A stretch of DNA of 64,000 bases, from the NCBI GenBank assembly GCA_030704615.1, contig CM060732.1, positions 41,957,053 through 42,021,052 of the forward strand, in the 5' to 3' direction. Both the position numbers and the translations under genes were made by a program. Of this stretch, positions 32,423-43,851 are shown piece by piece. This DNA comes from Takakia lepidozioides (lineage: Eukaryota > Streptophyta > Takakiopsida > Takakiales > Takakiaceae). Every line of letters starts with the position of its first letter. Position 1 is the stretch's first letter. The notes under the pieces were generated by a model, which was not told the DNA's origin, did no database searches, and saw only the letters and a list, made by a program, of their open reading frames with translations.

Positions 32423-35400
32423 TCATGTCCTAGCTGGTCTAATAGCTTCGGGCTGCTTCTTTATCGATCCCGACTTCCACAGCTTTTTTCTCCACCCTAC
32501 CTGCGAAGTTGGGGGCTCTGGCATGCTGCCAGGAGAATCATTGGGATCCGGAGCTACCTGAGCGATATGGTGGCCTAGTTCATCTGAAATGCCACCAAAT
32601 TGCCAGGGGTTGAATTCCATTGACTGCATGGTGGGACTTTCCCCTGGTTTGTCGTGGAGACCATGCAGCTCTTTGTATTTGCCATTATACTCATACAGCT
32701 CATGTTCACCCCATGTTGACGGATTGATCTCCTCTTTCAATTTGAACCACCGTGGAGTAAACTCCTCCCGTTTGGCATCTCTTTGCCTCTTCTCTGTCCT
32801 TTGTCGATCCTCCATCCTGCATGCCATAAGTGAAGATTTACAAACGTTGAACCACAGCAAATGGAACTTCAATGTCGATTGAAATCTGACTTCAACAATG
32901 TTATCTGCTCACAGCCTTGTCCAGCTTTCCTGAACATTAGTTTGATGCATGTCCTCAAAATTCAAAACCCAGATAGTTACTTTGCCAGACTGTAGTCGCA
33001 CACAGGCTCCAGCGGCTCTAGCAGCCATAGATCCAATACAGAAAGGTTGACACTGACAAACCTTGACTTCTCTGCTCCTGCCTTGCTGAGGTTAGCGAAC
33101 TCGAGTGCATGGCGATCTGGCCGCAGGCGGGAGTCAGAAGTGAGGAGTCCTTTTGGGGCTGTCTCAAAGCTGTTTATCTTATGTGCAAAATGTGTGTACT
33201 GGAACCTGTCATTTGTTGGTGGCTCTGCTAACCTCCATACCTGCACCAAAAAGGAAATGAAATGTAATGGTACGTTATAACGGCCGTGTAAAGCTCAAAG
33301 AGCTTATCGGACAAAAGCGAAAAACAGGAAAGAAGAGACAAAACCACAGCCAAAAGCAGCCCAGGAGCAACTATTGCTCAAGGCATTGCCTACCAAAAAG
33401 GAAGAAACCAATTTCAGGAGTTATGTTTTAGACTTTGATTACAATTCGCAGAAAGCAAAGGCACAAACATTATGCAACTGAGGAACACATTGCTTTCAGC
33501 AAACCTTCAATGAGACGTATCAAAATGAAACGGGATAGTCAACTGGTGCAAAGTGGCTTGCTACCATGCACCTTCCCAGGTTGTGGATGTGAGGGTCTGT
33601 GGTGTCTTAACATTTTGTTTTGCCAGCATATCTTTCACTCACAAGTGCTTTGAGAGAGGTTCCTCTCTTTGTCAGGGAGATGTGCCTCTTTCTGGGCATG
33701 ATTAGACTCGGAAGTTAAAAGAAGGGGGCATCTTTTTCAAAATGATGGAAGCTCAGAGACACCACCAGGTTGGCTGCTATTGTCTTTCGTCATTCAAAGT
33801 CCTTGTGGCTGGCCGAGTTTTCTTGGTCTGGGTATCACGGAGCATGTCGTCAAAACATCCATAATTCTCTTACGGTAATGTGAGGACAAGCCAATATGTA
33901 TGGCCAATATACCTGGAATGGTTAGAAACAGGCAGGGTACACCATGCAGATGCACTTGGAGCTCCATGAGCTTAAATCTTGTCTGTACTGATCTGCTAGC
34001 TTTCTACTTCTGTAGTGAAAACCCCTCTCCCAAAAGCAAACACAGAGAAAAGATAGAGTCAGCAGACCTCTTTCAGGGCTGTGTTTGGAAGGGGTTTGCC
34101 CGCTGGAGTGCAAGCCTGATAGCTGATAGCAGTGCTCCAGTTGCCACTTACGATCAACTTTGGTTCATTCTTTGAATTGTACACATGACCATCAACATCG
34201 TGGCGCCCTGCCCTGCCAATCAAATGGCAAACTCCATTGTCTCAAATTTAAAATGAAAAAGTGAGGGTTTGGGAATGGCAGCACCTCTTCTGAGTGGCTT
34301 AAATTATTCTCTGCGTAAGCGCTGCAAATATTGTTTGACAAATAGAGAGATGGCGAATGGGAAAGCTTTATTCCAAGCTCCTTTTCTCTGCAATTGCTAA
34401 GTATGTCCTCGGTCCCGGTTGCATCTGCCAGCCTCTTGTCACAAGATAGTAACAAGAATTTCACAAGCTCAACCGCAGGCAGTGAGCATAGAATCAGTCA
34501 AGTAGCTGCCAATACATCCTTTTCCTTTAGTTTTGGTGTTCACTTTCCCGACATATCACAAGACCTCCTCCTATGAATGCACTCTACACACCGCATAAAA
34601 ATGGAGACCAAAAAGACTACGATAGAGGGGGAAACCCACCCAAACCAGCCGCAAGCTTGGAAATGAATCACAGCTCTGTCACCAGTGGTAAGGTTAGTCA
34701 TAGTCAAATCACCAACAGTGTCCGTCCAGGTACGACCAAATATAAGGTTATGCACTTTGGTTATTGGTGAAGCTAAGTCAAGAACCTCCCCTGACTTCTT
34801 CAGCCTAACTCTAAACCTGCCAACCCAAATAACCACACATTAGAATGAAATCCCAAGCTCTTTGCATGCATGAAGATTACATGTAATACTCACCATTGAT
34901 TTTCTGAAGGTGATAAAGCATGACCCAAGAGGTCTGAGAGGTTTAACAGGTCAAAGTACAGCTTCCACTGTATCTATAGACCTGTCATACCACATGTTGA
35001 AGGAAATGCAAATGTCCATGGTACCAAGATTTGAGAAAAACTGTGGTTCTTGACGCCTGTCTTTGAGAGATTCTGCTCAGCAATTGTTGGAGGTTGGGCT
35101 GCAGAGGACCATGGGGAGCCTACCTCTATTGGTAAGGGCTCATCAAATTCAAAAGGGGAGTTTAATAAATTTATTGCTTGAGAGATTATTTTCCAGCTGT
35201 AATACACCACAGCATCTCCAGCAACCACAAGTTGTCACCTCCAACATGGAACAGTATATAAAATCGTACCTTCTGCTGTAATACCCATCAGATGGAAAAC
35301 AAAGATATATAACAGATTTCACAGTTAATCTCCGAGTGCAAGAATGTACCTTCCGACAGGGTAGACTTTCAGTGAATTGCCCAGAAACTTGGTTCTCACT

Positions 35401-38400
35401 TTAGAGGTGCAATCATAGGCCCAGTGTGTATTCTCTGAGTGGGCGGCACACATAGGTGGGTGGTGGCTAACCTGCCATCAGCACGTTTGCAGGAGTTACG
35501 TGCAACATGACATTGGCCTATTCGAGGCACTTGACCATTTCAAAACATGGAGCTAAGCTGCTCTCACCAGTCTCTTGACCTTTCAGAATTCGTTAGCATT
35601 CACCTTCATGTGTAGTTCTAGAGGTGAACAAACCTAGTCAAAGAACCTACTACAACCTTACGCTCTTTCTTCACTTCCCATATCGACAACCACATTGAGA
35701 CCTCCACTTGACATAAGTAGGTTTGGAAAATGCGAAGACTTCAAAAATTGACTTGACCATCTTTCTCTTCCCTACTGCCTGGGGTAAATCTACATCCCAC
35801 CTACGTCCATCATAGATTTCAGCTGTTACAGTTGAAAACTTACAAGAGCCTGGCTAATTTTTAATGACTTGCTGGGCTCCATCCCAGCTCTTGCATCAAT
35901 ACAGCATTGATGCATAGTTCATTGTGTCCTTTGGACCTGCTGCTCTTACTACCTTTCCATCTGTGGAGCTGAATGAATTTGTTCAATATCTTCCCAACCA
36001 CAAGAGAATCTGACCTGCTCCGCAAGGAACATCGTGCCATCAGGTCCTGCCAACTCATATGTCTCTCCAAGAATGGGATTGAATGGCTTCCATGTACGTG
36101 AGTACGCATGGAACGATGATAGGGCCCATGTTGCTGCCACACCCATCCGCCACACGAAGCACCATCAGCCAGGTTTGCTACACATAGTTCAAACCAACAA
36201 TTCCCTCATGCAACATCACCTTCAATGCAAGTGATGTTTTTATACTTTCCATGGGCTTGCCCAGCAGTGGCACACCAAATATTGAACAGTTGCATACCTA
36301 AAGTAGGGCCGAGACCTGTATGAACATGGTTGCATAAGAGGAAGACAAGACTTGTACAAGATACCATAAACATCACTCCACGCAACCGACTGATTACTGC
36401 CCACATGAAGTAGGATCGCCACTGAGAATTTCCATACATTAGCAGGAATAACAATCCCCTGAACTACATCTAGATTATCTCTTCTTGAAATAATGCAATT
36501 ACTGCCATCTCCGTAGTTCGGTACAGTAACTGACTTGAAGGCTGATAAAATATCTGCCTAGTACTTACTTGCATAAACAAGCTTCACATATGGGTCTTCA
36601 CAATCATCAGCTAGATCCAACAAGTATGCATACTCCAACACCTGCAGCAAATGCAAACTGTATGTGACCAGCCATCCCCACAATATTGACATAATTCAGC
36701 TCTTTACTTTAATTCTTCGCTGAATTTCCTGTTCAGACCTGGGCAGTTCCTTTCTCGGCATCTTTCCCATGAACTATTCCCACAAGCTTAAAGTTTACAG
36801 ACATGTAAGACCAAAGATCAACCTACCAGGTGACCAGAATCACAACAAACAGTTTCCAGCATACCTTACTATTGCACCTTCCTTCTTGGGCCTATGTTGT
36901 CAATCTACTGCATTACAAGACTCAGCAATGTTTCATCAAGCTCAAAAAGAAATTTCAAGCTGAGGCTCAAGCTTTGTTCTGCAGATAATTTGGTAATGGG
37001 GACCAACCTCAGCCAGCTTCTGAAGCATTGTCATTGGCTCAAAAATAAAGACTGGGAGGGTCACTAACGATGTGATATCAGATCCAACGTACCGATGCAT
37101 CATTTTCCAGTAACTTTCCTTGTCCTGTGCCATCCCCACATCCCCTGACCTTAGTAGGCCTTTGAAATGAAAATTAGCCTGCTATTTCCGGTAACGCGAT
37201 CCAGGTTCACTCTTAGGAAAAAGCAGTTACGCTTCCCTTTCCTTGGATAAAGCCCAGACTGAAATTTTTTCCAGTGAATGTATAACCTGTACTAGTGAAT
37301 TCTGATCTGACGGTCTGTCTGAGCTCTCATCCAGCATTGCGTCAATGCCACCATAAAGGGAAGTAATTCTTCCAGAAGGATCTTTCATTAGACTGTGCTG
37401 CAAATCCTTAGCAGCTTGCTACAGCTTCATAGAACAGCATGCAGAGAGAAGCTGACCTCACAATTCCACCTGCCTCGAGTGGCTTCCACTTCTCCATCCT
37501 CTTGACCACCATCAGGGCTCACCACTACCAAACCCTCATGGCCAAGTATGCTGCATGTAACAAAACTAGTGAATGTCAATGTATCCCAAGTTTCAAGTGG
37601 TAAATAGTACCACTATTTCGACACTGTTTTTAACACATTCTGCATAACCCTGATCGTTGATGGCAGACTGGATTGTAATGAACGCAATTAGGTTCTCGAC
37701 TCAGCAAGACTCGACAAACTCTTTGAAGGGATCGGGTGTTGAGACAGTAACTTTTCCAGGAACTGCATGAGCTGGTCTCAGAGTAACCAAGATAAAGGGA
37801 GCTGTTGGGTTTGCCAGTCAAAGCACAGTGACTGACAGCGAAGTCTTGATCCGCATTTACTCTCTATAGCAAAGTGATAGCGGAATGAAATGTTAAGAGG
37901 CAGCCCATTCGTAACTACTGCATGCGGACATTCCTATGACAATTACCACGAGTGTCTGATGACTCCTGTGGAAAAGCTTCCTAAAAGAAGAATCAGAGAA
38001 AGAAGAATTTAACGTCCAGCAATTTGTAGAAAAAGAAATTGAAGGTCAAAAGGAGCACACATCTGAAATTTAGGATTCCAACCATGCTAACCAAAACACA
38101 ATAAAAATATGGAGACCTTAATGTCAGGTGCAACAACAGCAGAAAGAAGCTGAGTTGACGCTTCATATTCGAAATGTTTCTTCCAGCAGAAAGAAGAAAT
38201 GCTAGTCCCTAATGCAGAAGAAAGTAGAAATACATATCAATGTGAGAGCCTAGTAAACTCTGAACTCACATTTGAAAGGAAACTAAAGTAGGAAGAGGAG
38301 CTCTCAGCATATTAATTTTCGTTTGTCAAACTGGGAAGAGTCTATCTTCTCAATTTGACTTAAAAATATTTGCATCTCTAGCATAATTCTGTGACGATAC

Positions 38401-38689
38401 AGTGCCAAGACATGAGTTGATGATCTCAGATCCAAAGGACATACATGTCGACACATACCCTGACTACAAACTAGCCACTCAGCTGCCCGGTTCAAGGAAG
38501 GTGGACGTAAGAGTTTTATTGTGAATATTGGTTATGGTCACAGAAAGCAACACAGAAGAAAGAGAGAGAAGGAGGTGGTAAGACGAAGAACCTGTGAACT
38601 CCCTTGTGCACCGCACTAGAAAAGTGGAAAATACCCGTGGTTATCGTGGACACTATACCCCGGCCTTGCTTCTTTCCTCGATTACTCAT
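32423..38689 (-). CDS. ORP3: Oxysterol-binding-protein-related protein, ORP3 class
   Basis: Lipid-transfer protein that exchanges sterol and/or phosphatidylinositol phosphate at membrane contact sites; the class lacks a PH domain. Ten exons in transcription order: 38689-38592, 37550-37457, 37124-37008, 36641-36569, 36133-36015, 35471-35350, 34816-34640, 34212-34068, 33240-33062, 32816-32423. They total 1,518 nt (505 residues plus stop), with every phase matched and GT-AG borders throughout. Landmarks: '[14 protein letters not shown]' near residue 35, '[20 protein letters not shown]' in exon 3, '[15 protein letters not shown]', the family signature 'EQVSHHPP' (166-173) spanning the exon 5/6 junction, '[10 protein letters not shown]', '[11 protein letters not shown]', '[11 protein letters not shown]' and 'FNPWQF'. 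Arabidopsis ORP3 proteins end at about FNPWQF; here about 50 more residues follow, so a C-terminal extension is present. An FFAT-type motif was not seen. Confidence 0.95.
34347..34500 (+). pseudogene. Internally deleted copy of the 7601 gene, in an ORP3 intron
   Basis: Within the ORP3 intron between exons 7 and 8, about 150 bp matches two separated parts of the 7601-9598 gene. 34347-34412 matches about 8250-8310 ('GAGATGGCGAATGGGAAA', 'TCTGCAAT.GCTAAGTATG'). It is joined without a gap to a match of about 8967-9050 ('GTTGCATCTGCCAGC', 'TTGTCACAAGATAGTAACAA'). About 650 bp present in the gene is missing here. Similarity is around 90 percent by eye. It is in plus orientation, the same strand as the parent and antisense to ORP3. 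It is noncoding. Confidence 0.85.
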
Positions 38690-40400
38690 GGCTACCTTTA
38701 CGAGTAATCCGCGAGTGTGTCTCTACCCGGTATCCCGTCTTCAGATTCCGCTCAACCTCCTGCTTCTTGATGCAGTGGACTTACAAGTTCGTAGCTCATA
38801 TTTTGGTTCATCCAGTTTCTAGCTGCATGCTCCAGTCTTCTGCAAGGGAGATACAATCTAGAAGATAACGGTGCCTTCTTCGTGTCACTAGGAGAGTTGC
38901 AAGTCGTTCATGCGTCCGAGGTGATAAAACTCATCACTTCATAAACATTTTGTGTACCTTACGCCTTCAAAGTAGTGAAGACATGGATGCTTACGAATGT
39001 AGGTGAAAGGCTTCCTGTGGCTTTCCATGCATTTAAAGAGAGAAACTACTAGTTATACCTACTTCGAACTTGCCAGGAACCACGCACTGATACCTGTACA
39101 CATCTGCAAAATCTGACATCTACAGGACCACTGAATCAGTGATACGAGGCCTCGTAGGAATCAGTCCAGCTGCTTTTGATAATTTGTTGATACGCTGCTC
39201 GACTTGCTCGTAGCCAACTCGCTTTCTCACAGCTCTACAAGATGTCCGAGGAATTGTCGAGCTACCAGCAAGGTTGTCGTGATGGGACTACCTCAGGCAG
39301 GACTATCTCAGGAACCCGTCGTGTCCCTCATAAAGTTCCTTGGAATGATACTTCACCGCCCGAGACAGCTGACACAACCAGCAAACCACCGAAGTCAGCC
39401 AAGCATCAGGGCAACGAGCAGAGCTCACTCTAACAAACATGCAGCTCACATGCAATCTTTATCCTAAAGAAGGCGACAAAAGACGCACAGAGATAACGAG
39501 ACACACAGCTCTTCGTTGCAGGAGACAGCAGATAGGTCACTGATGAGGAGGCGCACAATTGATGGAAAAGGCAAGGGAGAGCTGCATTGTGAGGCCTCCG
39601 ACCGTACCATCTTGAATGCTCCCCATCCAAAGTTCAGACAGACGATAAAGCTGCAATAAGAGATAAATGGAGTTGTTGAGAAGGCATCGGAGCATATGAT
39701 CCACCTAAGAAGCGAATGACAACGTCAGAGAGAGTACAACTTTCCTTCCCCCAGCGTAACGGGTTTCTCCTCAACAAACAAGTAGCTAGGGACGCTTGTC
39801 TGGGAACGGTCGAAATTGGCTTTCCGAAATTAGGGTTTAGCTGCTGCAAAAAGGTGGTGGCATATTTCGAAGTTGGGATGAAGCTGGGCCTCTGCGTGCA
39901 AAGCGTGCAACTGTTGCTTCTGGGTCTTACCCTAATCCTTTTTCTTGTCTTTAGCGCAGCTAAGGTTTTTATGCAAGTTATTATAAAGATAAAGTTTGCC
40001 TACTAGGAATGAAGGCACAGGCTGAAGGATTGATTTGAACCCAAAATCAGCCTGTTTATGCACAGACATATCACATGTCCTTGGGCTGCCTGCTCAAGTG
40101 CATAAAATGAAAGTAGCATGTATAATGAGATATAACATAGTAACCAATGTATCAGTTTGGCAGTAGGTAGGTAATTACGCCGGTTACAGCCATATACATA
40201 TGAGCTGCGGAGGTGAAACATCCATAACTGGTCCAATTAGGAACTTGTGGAGGCTGGGCATCTAAATAACCGGCCCACTTGAAAGAAACTCGCCAATACC
40301 CACTGGTTATTTGACGAAAAAGTGTCAGCTGTAATGCATGTAATAGCGGTTATCTCTAGCCATAAAGCACTTTGCATTTTTTCTCTTTAATGCACTGGGC
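38690..40400. other. Intergenic region upstream of ORP3
   Basis: This holds the likely promoter and 5' leader of the ORP3-like gene, which starts at 38689 and reads left. Plus-strand frames at 39242-39433 and 39716-40006 begin with ATG, but they have no recognisable domain and no convincing donor sites, so they are not called. Confidence 0.5.
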
Positions 40401-40410
40401 AGCGTGGCTG

Positions 40411-40624
40411 GTGCATTACACTCGGGTGTAATGCCCGCAGCACCTTTTTGTTTTTGTTGCACGTGCTTTATGCAGTGTAATGGAGGGCATTCCCGGATTA
40501 TGGGGCCTTCCCTGGAGCTACCACCCTGGCATTCCCGGATTATGGGGCCTTCCTTGGAGCTACCACCCTGGCCCAGCCCAGTGCCCTCAAATCCGGGAAT
40601 GCCCTCTACTCAAGGCATTACACT
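40411..40624. repeat. Hairpin element with a 42-bp tandem duplication
   Basis: A perfect small palindrome 'GCATTACAC..GTGTAATGC' near 40413-40434 is followed by a left arm 'GTGTAATGGAGGGCATTCCC' at 40475. Two adjacent 42-bp units begin 'CATTCCCGGATTATGGGG' (about 40488 and 40530), and an inverted right arm 'AATCCGGGAATGCCCTC' ends in 'GGCATTACAC' at about 40623. The arms pair over about 25 bp. It looks like a small foldback or MITE-type element; no coding sequence. Confidence 0.75.
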
Positions 40625-40950
40625 ATACATAAAATATTGTACTAACCACAACTAGAGGTTATTAGTTTATTGGCTGAGGCTCTTGTCGACAAAGAGGACG
40701 CATCATGTTGAAATCAATGGAGAAAATGCGGTCAAAGGAGCGTACACTGGTTGGTGTGTTGTGTTGAGTCATGCACCTCCTCTTGTGTTTTGCCAAAGCA
40801 AGAGAACAAGCTGCTTGTTTGAAGTAACGAATAAAAATCATAGATTTAGGGCCACTTTGGGGTACTAGGGCTGTCCAAGATTTCATTGAGCCAAGATGTG
40901 TTTAGCTCCTTCTTTGGCCAATGAACCTGAAAATAATATAATGTATAGGT

Positions 40951-43851
40951 CCCTAAGTGTAACCGACCGGCCAACCTAACCCGCCAAAACCTTTAAAAAC
41001 ATTTGTGGTGTTGCCTTGTTTTCAACTACAGATAGGCCTGGGAAGAGCCAGTCTGCAGGGCAGAAGAGAAGTTGTTAGCCCTGGAGCGGTTTGGTGAGGG
41101 GTTGTGATCCCGTAGGCTAGGGACTTATTATACCCACCTTTTGGGCAAAGGGTGGGATGCACAACTTATATGCTATGCCGCTGCCATGCTAGATCAATTG
41201 CGCCGCAGTCCATCATTGCTTGTGTTTTAGGTGTTTTTGGGTCAATTTGGTGGTCACAGCTCCTCCACAGTGGTCATGGCTCCATTAAAAGTACCTTCCA
41301 ATTTCAAGTATCGCTATTTTTTTTTTCCTGATCGTGTCCTTATTGATGCTTCTGTCCATACATGTGAGGGATCAACCAGCATTGTAGTCTCAAATCCAAT
41401 GTTGACATTAACAGAACCTGAGTGCATTGAGTTAGATCTAGTTGCTGCTAGTGCACCACATAGTTGTCCAAAAAGAGGACGATTCAACGATACGAGCTAA
41501 ACAGACATTTCCAAGACACTTGGGCTGCAAATTGCCATGGGCAGAGTATGTAGTTGAAACATATGGCAGGATCCACCAAATAAAATGTAAGGTCTGTTCT
41601 GCAATTGAGGAGAGGGACAAATTGTTGGTTCCAAAGTTGGACTTTTTATCGAAACACTGTGGTCAGCGCAAGGCACTTAAAAACATGGATGGTGTGAAGG
41701 CAGGAGAGTAAAATTTCCTTAAGACTAATCTTCATGCCCATATAGAGAGGTTGTATGCATTTGTGGGTAGAGATAGTGTTGTGGAACAAGTCATGATTGC
41801 TTCCACTAATGTGGAAGACAGGAAGAAGAAGTGGGTCCAGTTTGCTCTCATATTTCATCTTTTGCGCCGTGGTCGTCCAATGGTTGAGTATCAACACATG
41901 CAATCATTGTTTGCTTTCCTGTAGGTCCAAAACTACCCTGTCAAACACTGGACAGATAATGATGGGTGGGAAATGGCTGATTCCATGGTGAAAATTGTTA
42001 TGGCTGCAACTAAGAAGGCCTTCCAGACTGCCAAGTTTGTGTCTCTCTTTGGAGATGAAGTGACTACGATAGACAACCAGTGCTGGTTGAGTGTACATGG
42101 CTATGTGGTCAAGGATTGGAAGAGGGTGCATATTCTCCTGACCCTTGAGCGTGTACTGGTGGAGGCAGGCAATGCTGATACTTTAACTGATCAGATGATT
42201 TGGGGCGCATTGATTAACTATGGTGGGCTTACTCAATATGAGCTTGCAAAACGGCTCCTTTGCTTTGGAGCTGATGGAGTGTTTGTATTTCAAGGCATAG
42301 GGGCAGCTGAAGTCTGAGCATGCCCCTTATCTTTTGGGCATAGTACACTGCATAGCGCATCGCACTAACTTTGTTGTAAAAAATGTTCACTGGGTTATGT
42401 GATTTTATGTTTGGACGGGCTTAATGTTTGGGCTGCATCATGGGCTGGGTTTTGCATTGCTTGGGGATAGATACAAGCTAAGGTGACTAAAGATCGACAT
42501 TTGTTGCCTCCCATTTTCTCCATTAAAGTCTACTTTAAATTATTGAAAAATAAGATGTCTGTGAGTGCTGCCATTGATCCATTGGAAAATAAGAACCCAA
42601 GTCCGATCCATAAAGGTGCTTAACTCTTAAGTGTGAAAACTCATTTTCACCCTCTCGTGGAAAAACATGACCCTGGCCCACAAAAAAAAATTTATCTATA
42701 GAATCTTTGTGTCCCTGTAAAACTGACCGTTGGAATTACTTCCCACCTACCCCACCTCCTACCACAAAAAGTTTCACCAAAATCCAACTGCCAGATCTGA
42801 AGATTATGAAGTGTGGAGTGGGGACAAAAAAAAATCTCCACTAAGAACTAGGTGCCAAAAAAGCAGTTTTTTGCTCGTATTTGGGCATTTTTAATTTTTT
42901 CTGTTTGAGAGTCTCAAGAATGTTGTTCCATACCTGATAACACACATTCTCATAAAATTTCAGTTTTTTCTGAAATGTTCTCAAGTGGGCTCCTTTGTAG
43001 TGACAAATTGGGGGGTCAAAATATGTCATTTTCTTTGGGCAGGCCAAAATATCTCTTCATAAAATTATACAAACAACTTCAGCCGTTCAATTCCTAATCC
43101 CTCCGGTTGAAGTGTCATGAACATCCATATGAGATCCCAAAATTTTTGGGACCAATCGGTAACTGCCCTCACATCTTTAGGTTCCCTGCCCAAGACTTCA
43201 AATGGCACACGTATGTTATAGCCTGCAGGCCTAGGATATTTGGAGCCATAGCCCAGAAGGGCACGGGGCTTGGGAGCTCCTTTGGCTTACCCGCCCCTGC
43301 TTTCATGGGGGGCCACTCCACTCTCAACCCTCTCAAACCCCGCCCTAGGTTTGGCCCACCCCTCGTGGCGTTTTTCTCGAGCCCCGAGCTCTGCCGCCAT
43401 CGCGGCTGCACTCCCTCCAGCCCGCCTTGCATGGCGTTTGCCGGAGCTGCCATCGCCATCGATTCAGGCTAGGGCCCAGGCCTGGGAATGCCCAGACCTC
43501 CGTCGGGCTCCATGCCCCCGCCGGGCAATCAAGGGGTTTGGGGGAGCGTGCCGCCCTAACCTTTATGGGGCATTTTTCAGTCACCCTAACCTGACCGCAG
43601 TTGCCATGTCAGCAACTTGGGCAGGTTAGGGGGGCCAAATTGGCCTAAAAAAGCTGAGTGTGCCCCCTTCCAATTGGTCCAGACCCATACCCCTTCAGGC
43701 ATTGACCAATTGGCCAATGCCATGTGAAGGGGGACCCGATTATCTGTCGATTGAGCCAAAAAAAAAAGGCCAATCGGCCTTAACCACAGGAAGTTATGGC
43801 TGGTTAAAGAAACCTAACCGACCCAAAACGGGTCGGTTTGACACTTAAGGG
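40951..43851. mobile_element. TIR-bounded hAT-like DNA transposon (2.9 kb, decayed)
   Basis: The left end reads 'CCCTAAGTGTAACCGACCGG' (40951-40970). The right end, reverse-complemented, reads 'CCCTTAAGTGTCAAACCGAC' (from 43851), so the ends are imperfect terminal inverted repeats of about 20 bp. Between them is a broken transposase reading frame. An 8-bp target-site duplication, expected for hAT, is not evident at the exact borders, so the ends are approximate. A GC-rich block at 43.2-43.6 kb inside the element may be a secondary insertion. Confidence 0.6.
41230..42400 (+). pseudogene. hAT-like transposase remnant
   Basis: Readable in plus-strand frames with stops: a BED-like zinc-finger segment ('IKCKVCSAIEERDKLLVPKL', then 'LSKHCGQRK') near 41.58-41.67 kb, then 'WEMADSMVKIVMAATKKAF', 'KFVSLFGDEVTTIDNQCWLS' and 'LLCFGADGVFVFQG' at about 41.96-42.30 kb. 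After a frame change comes 'HAPYLLGIVHCIAHRTN' near 42.32-42.37 kb. Order and wording resemble plant hAT-superfamily transposases with an N-terminal zinc finger; the C-terminal dimerisation region was not found. In-frame stops near 41.71 and 41.92 kb and at least one shift make it inactive. Confidence 0.6.

Noticed and set aside
34540-34600. 'CDMSGK' frame next to ORP3 exon 7, resembling the ORP 'LMTGKWN' motif
   Set aside because: The true exon 8 at 34212-34068 supplies the corresponding 'LIVSGNW' motif in phase, so the resemblance is accidental.
39242-40006. Two plus-strand frames starting with ATG upstream of ORP3
   Set aside because: One is a short S/T/K/P-rich peptide and the other ends in a hydrophobic stretch; neither has a domain or clear exon borders, and both can be chance.
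43169-43629. Overlapping long frames on both strands in a GC-rich block
   Set aside because: Several frames are open at once, which is expected from GC-rich composition; the block lies inside the hAT-like element and shows no known motif.
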